37,536 nucleotides of DNA from Clostridia bacterium (GTDB lineage: Bacteria > Bacillota > Clostridia > Christensenellales > Borkfalkiaceae), in contig CAAGJM010000012.1 of assembly GCA_900770185.1 (NCBI GenBank), positions 1 through 37,536 on the forward strand, written 5' to 3'. Under the pieces are notes generated by a model. It saw only the letters and a list, made by a program, of their open reading frames with translations. It was not told the DNA's origin and made no database searches. Positions 37,317-37,536 of this stretch are shown here, one piece after another. A program made the position numbers and the translations under genes. The first letter of the stretch is position 1; each line of letters starts with the position of its first letter.

Positions 37317-37536
37317 GAAACGGTTGAAGCGGGAATCGAACGGGCGGGAAGTCGGTTTGCCGAAAGTTAGATTATAGCGTAGCAAGCCGACCAAAGGCAA
37401 CGGTGTTGCGTTTGCCCGTGTTTTGAATAATTTTTTGATTTTTTTTTCGGATTCCCCCACCTTTTGACGTTTTGGGTGGGGGAAATTATATTGCGTTTAT
37501 GATATATTAACCGTACCTTAGAAAAACGCCGCGAAT
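37317..37536. other. Right-edge non-coding region
   Basis: GCGGGAATCGAA at 37329-37340 is the reverse complement of the tRNA T-arm segment at 37029-37040, so another tRNA-derived piece lies here inverted. Further on, TTCCCCCACC near 37452 pairs with GGGTGGGGGAA ending at 37484 as a hairpin without a T run on either side. No gene is supported up to the window end. Confidence 0.45.

Noticed and set aside
37260..37460. Minus-strand frame reading FKQKRATRGCSFLFG
   Set aside because: It is a translation of the second terminator and the duplicated tRNA end, with no ribosome binding site.

Overview
The window comes from a Gram-positive, endospore-forming member of the Clostridia, probably an uncultured Christensenellales-like lineage (lineage is inference). 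The evidence is three sporulation loci (spoIVFA-spoIVFB, spoIIGA-sigE, sigG), the Firmicute regulators HprK, WhiA and NrdR, strong AAGGAGG-type ribosome binding sites, and sigma-A promoters close to TTGACA-N17-TATAAT. Most of it is ordinary chromosomal housekeeping DNA with compact operons. The less ordinary material lies in the gaps: dispersed repeat elements, a 23-bp tandem array, two very small genes, and a hairpin cluster behind a tRNA gene.

Layout. 1-320: tail of a possible upstream gene, one dispersed repeat and a terminator. 321-3506: divergent glnS and glyS. 3690-4778: a WbsX/GH99-like protein. 4795-6384: birA-bioY behind a palindromic BirA-type operator, with a birA start that looks leaderless. 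6577-7500: a DegV protein on the minus strand. 7501-8425: repeat-rich gap with a seven-unit 23-bp array. 8426-8610: two tiny minus-strand genes. 8754-10411: spoIVFA-spoIVFB. 10544-11569: an orphan solute-binding-like lipoprotein or exported protein. 11645-18291: six overlapping genes murB, PHP phosphatase, whiA, cca, uvrC, hprK. 18292-18870: dispersed repeats and a short coding remnant. 18935-24125: an operon for the oxidative branch of the TCA cycle (Re-type citrate synthase, GntR regulator, aconitase, NADP-isocitrate dehydrogenase). 24447-26178: a DUF1294-like protein, nrdR and an unknown membrane-anchored protein. 26286-27813: spoIIGA-sigE. 27992-32117: a minus-strand heterodimeric ABC exporter with an XRE-type membrane regulator, lying between sigE and sigG. 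32293-34754: sigG and RNase G/E. 34892-36496: an intracellular GH20 hexosaminidase. 36977-37536: tRNA-Arg(CCT) followed by a hairpin array flanked by a copy of the tRNA 3' end.

How the genes work together. The citrate operon would turn oxaloacetate and acetyl-CoA into 2-oxoglutarate for glutamate synthesis. Its first promoter carries a perfect ATTGTATACAAT palindrome that the operon's own GntR protein probably binds. birA-bioY forms a biotin sensing and uptake unit. SpoIIGA activates pro-SigE in the mother cell, SigG acts in the forespore, and SpoIVFA/SpoIVFB would control pro-SigK activation, so two compartment-specific signalling steps are encoded here. HprK links carbon status to the cell-wall, DNA-repair and tRNA-maturation genes of its operon.

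No CRISPR array, prophage, transposase or rRNA gene was seen. The best candidates for undescribed biology are the tiny-gene pair at 8426-8610, the 23-bp array beside it, and the tRNA-linked hairpin array at 37036-37341.
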